Source: Pterobdella sp. o SKG-2022 (taxonomy: Eukaryota > Annelida > Clitellata > Hirudinida > Piscicolidae). Taken from it: a stretch of 64,000 bases of DNA. Positions 61,403 through 64,000 of the stretch are shown piece after piece. The stretch lies in contig OZ038320.1 in NCBI GenBank assembly GCA_964035795.1, positions 32,349,097 through 32,413,096 of the forward strand, written 5' to 3'. The notes under the pieces are model-generated. The model saw nothing but the letters and a program-made list of their open reading frames with translations. It did no database searches and was not told the DNA's origin. Numbering within the stretch: the stretch's first letter is position 1; every line of letters starts with the position of its first letter. The translations under genes and the position numbers were made by a program.

Positions 61403-62430
61403 GTGTTACCCACAGCATATGATGATTTTCCTCTTACAAAGATGAGCCTTGAAGATGACTTGAAGGAACTTCTCGCCTTACCCCCAACAAAACCAGAACT
61501 AGAATCAGTTTTGAAACAATGCAAATCTAACACAGCTGCAGGAATCGATGATCTGAACTCAAACATGTTCAAACTGGGAGCTGAAGATACGGTAAACTGG
61601 CTGAAGATAACCTCAGATCAGATATGGTTAGAAGAAACAGTGCCAGCTGATTGGATACAATAGATCATTGTCTCAATCTACAAAAAAGGCAGCAAATTGG
61701 AATGCACAAACTACCGGGGAATTTCACTAATGTCGGTGGCAAGCAAGGTTGTTGGTAAGGCCATATTGAACAGATTGGAACACGTGTTGGATACCCAACT
61801 TAAAAAAAACCAATGTGGCTTCCGTCCAAAAAGAGGATGCTGTGATCAGATAAACGTGGCAAGAATGCTGATACAGAAAGCCCGAGAATTCAATAGACCA
61901 CTATATTTTTGCTTCATCGACCTACAAAAAGCGTATAATTCGATAAACAGGTAAGCGCTGTTGCAATCTCTCAGAAGATATTTAGCATTACAGAGAAGAT
62001 CATTCGCATCCTACAAGCCTTGCACCACAACACAACAGGAATCGTTCGAGCAGAAGAGCAATCATCTGAAGAGTTTCCAATCAATGTAGGTGTAAAACAA
62101 GGAAATGTCCTTGTCCCAGTCCTCTTCAATCTCTTTCTCGACGCAGTGACACGAGTTGCAATAAACAAGCACCCTGATAAAGGTGTTTCACTAGAGTATT
62201 GCGACGATGCCCCAATCCTATTCAATTACCGACATAAATTGAACCAAAAAATAATGATACAGAGTCTGGCATACGCCGATGATATAGTTTTGGTAAGCAG
62301 CAACCTAGATGATCTGAACTGCCTAGTACAAACTGTCAACCAAACTTTCAACAACTTCGGCACACAATTGAATTTGGCAAAAACTAAGTACATGCATATG
62401 ACTCTTGAATCAAGCCAATCTATGACACAC
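61403..62430 (+). pseudogene. LINE reverse transcriptase fragments
   Basis: RT fingers at 61403-61663 and 61697-61954 are separated by a TAG at 61661. Motif A reads FCFIDLQKAYNSINR and is followed by TAA at 61952. The palm continues from about 61960 in other frames to SLAYADDIVLVSSNL near 62262-62310. The catalytic boxes are recognisable, but no single frame spans them. Confidence 0.85.
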
Positions 62431-62431
62431 A

Positions 62432-64000
<1,569 letters not shown>

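Larger units (their letters stand above)
59975..62431 (+). mobile_element. Decayed LINE, same family as the 50-kb element, running into (GAA)n
   Basis: The plus strand reads, across several frames: IGCRNVQSLGKPTKW (first endonuclease strand, as in the 50-kb element); LSDVQWQGSGALELEESTII; IITLGDFNARVG and MLDYVLINQEY (endonuclease); a linker ending KKAKNACRKALNDWWKEKAK; AAGIDDLNSNMFKLG; NYRGISLMSVASKVVGKAIL; QCGFRPKRGCCDQIN; GVKQGNVLVPVLFNLFLDAV; and SLAYADDIVLVSSNLDDLNC. It stops just after KTKYMHM at about 62430, where a 1.3-kb (GAA)n array begins. The thumb, C-terminal and zinc-finger regions are missing. There are stops and frameshifts throughout. Confidence 0.88.

Overview
This is a gene-poor, strongly AT-rich stretch of an animal nuclear genome. 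It holds interrupted genes with GT-AG introns, long introns, decayed non-LTR retrotransposons (LINEs), short inverted-repeat elements and very long microsatellites. The nuclear receptor class and a claudin-like gene point to a bilaterian invertebrate, probably a protostome. I cannot name the species. There are no operons, no CRISPR array, no LTR elements and no rRNA.

Two host genes are visible, and neither is readable as one open frame. (1) On the minus strand, about 27.2 kb down to 2.0 kb, six exons read in phase as a nuclear receptor. They encode a short N-terminus (27130-27219), zinc finger 1 (26039-26098), zinc finger 2 (12466-12607), the C-terminal extension of the DNA-binding domain (8925-9094), a very long hinge exon (4129-5175) and the first ligand-binding-domain exon (1978-2098). 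The rest of the ligand-binding domain lies beyond the left edge. The introns are 1 to 13 kb. (2) On the plus strand, 45342-47848, six small exons read in phase as a four-transmembrane PMP22/claudin-type protein. The last exon, completing membrane segment 4, is not identified.

Layout: 1-27 kb is the receptor gene, with introns carrying LINE remains (3.05, 15.1 and 19.9 kb), two short LINE-derived elements (7.2 and 9.5 kb), a 38-bp tandem repeat and a MITE-like inverted repeat (23.7 kb). 27-45 kb is intergenic: a tRNA-derived SINE, a LINE between two (TA)n tracts, a 200-base assembly gap, a (CATA)n/(CA)n tract with a LINE tail, a perfect 36-bp palindrome, and a nearly complete LINE (38.8-42.3 kb) that encodes a PHD-like zinc finger. 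45-48 kb is the claudin-like gene. 50-53.4 kb is a LINE with C2H2-like fingers, wedged between two (GATA)n arrays. 53-60 kb is AT-rich and repeat-derived. 60-62.4 kb is a further LINE that runs into about 1.3 kb of (GAA)n and then (GT)n to the window end.

The most noteworthy observations are: the nuclear receptor itself, with its unusual Cys/His-rich hinge; two short non-autonomous elements that join the 5' and 3' ends of the 39-42 kb LINE without its ORF; 33-bp repeated monomers at that LINE's 5' end; a zinc finger inserted in its reverse transcriptase ORF; and repeated association of LINE ends with microsatellites, sometimes on both sides.
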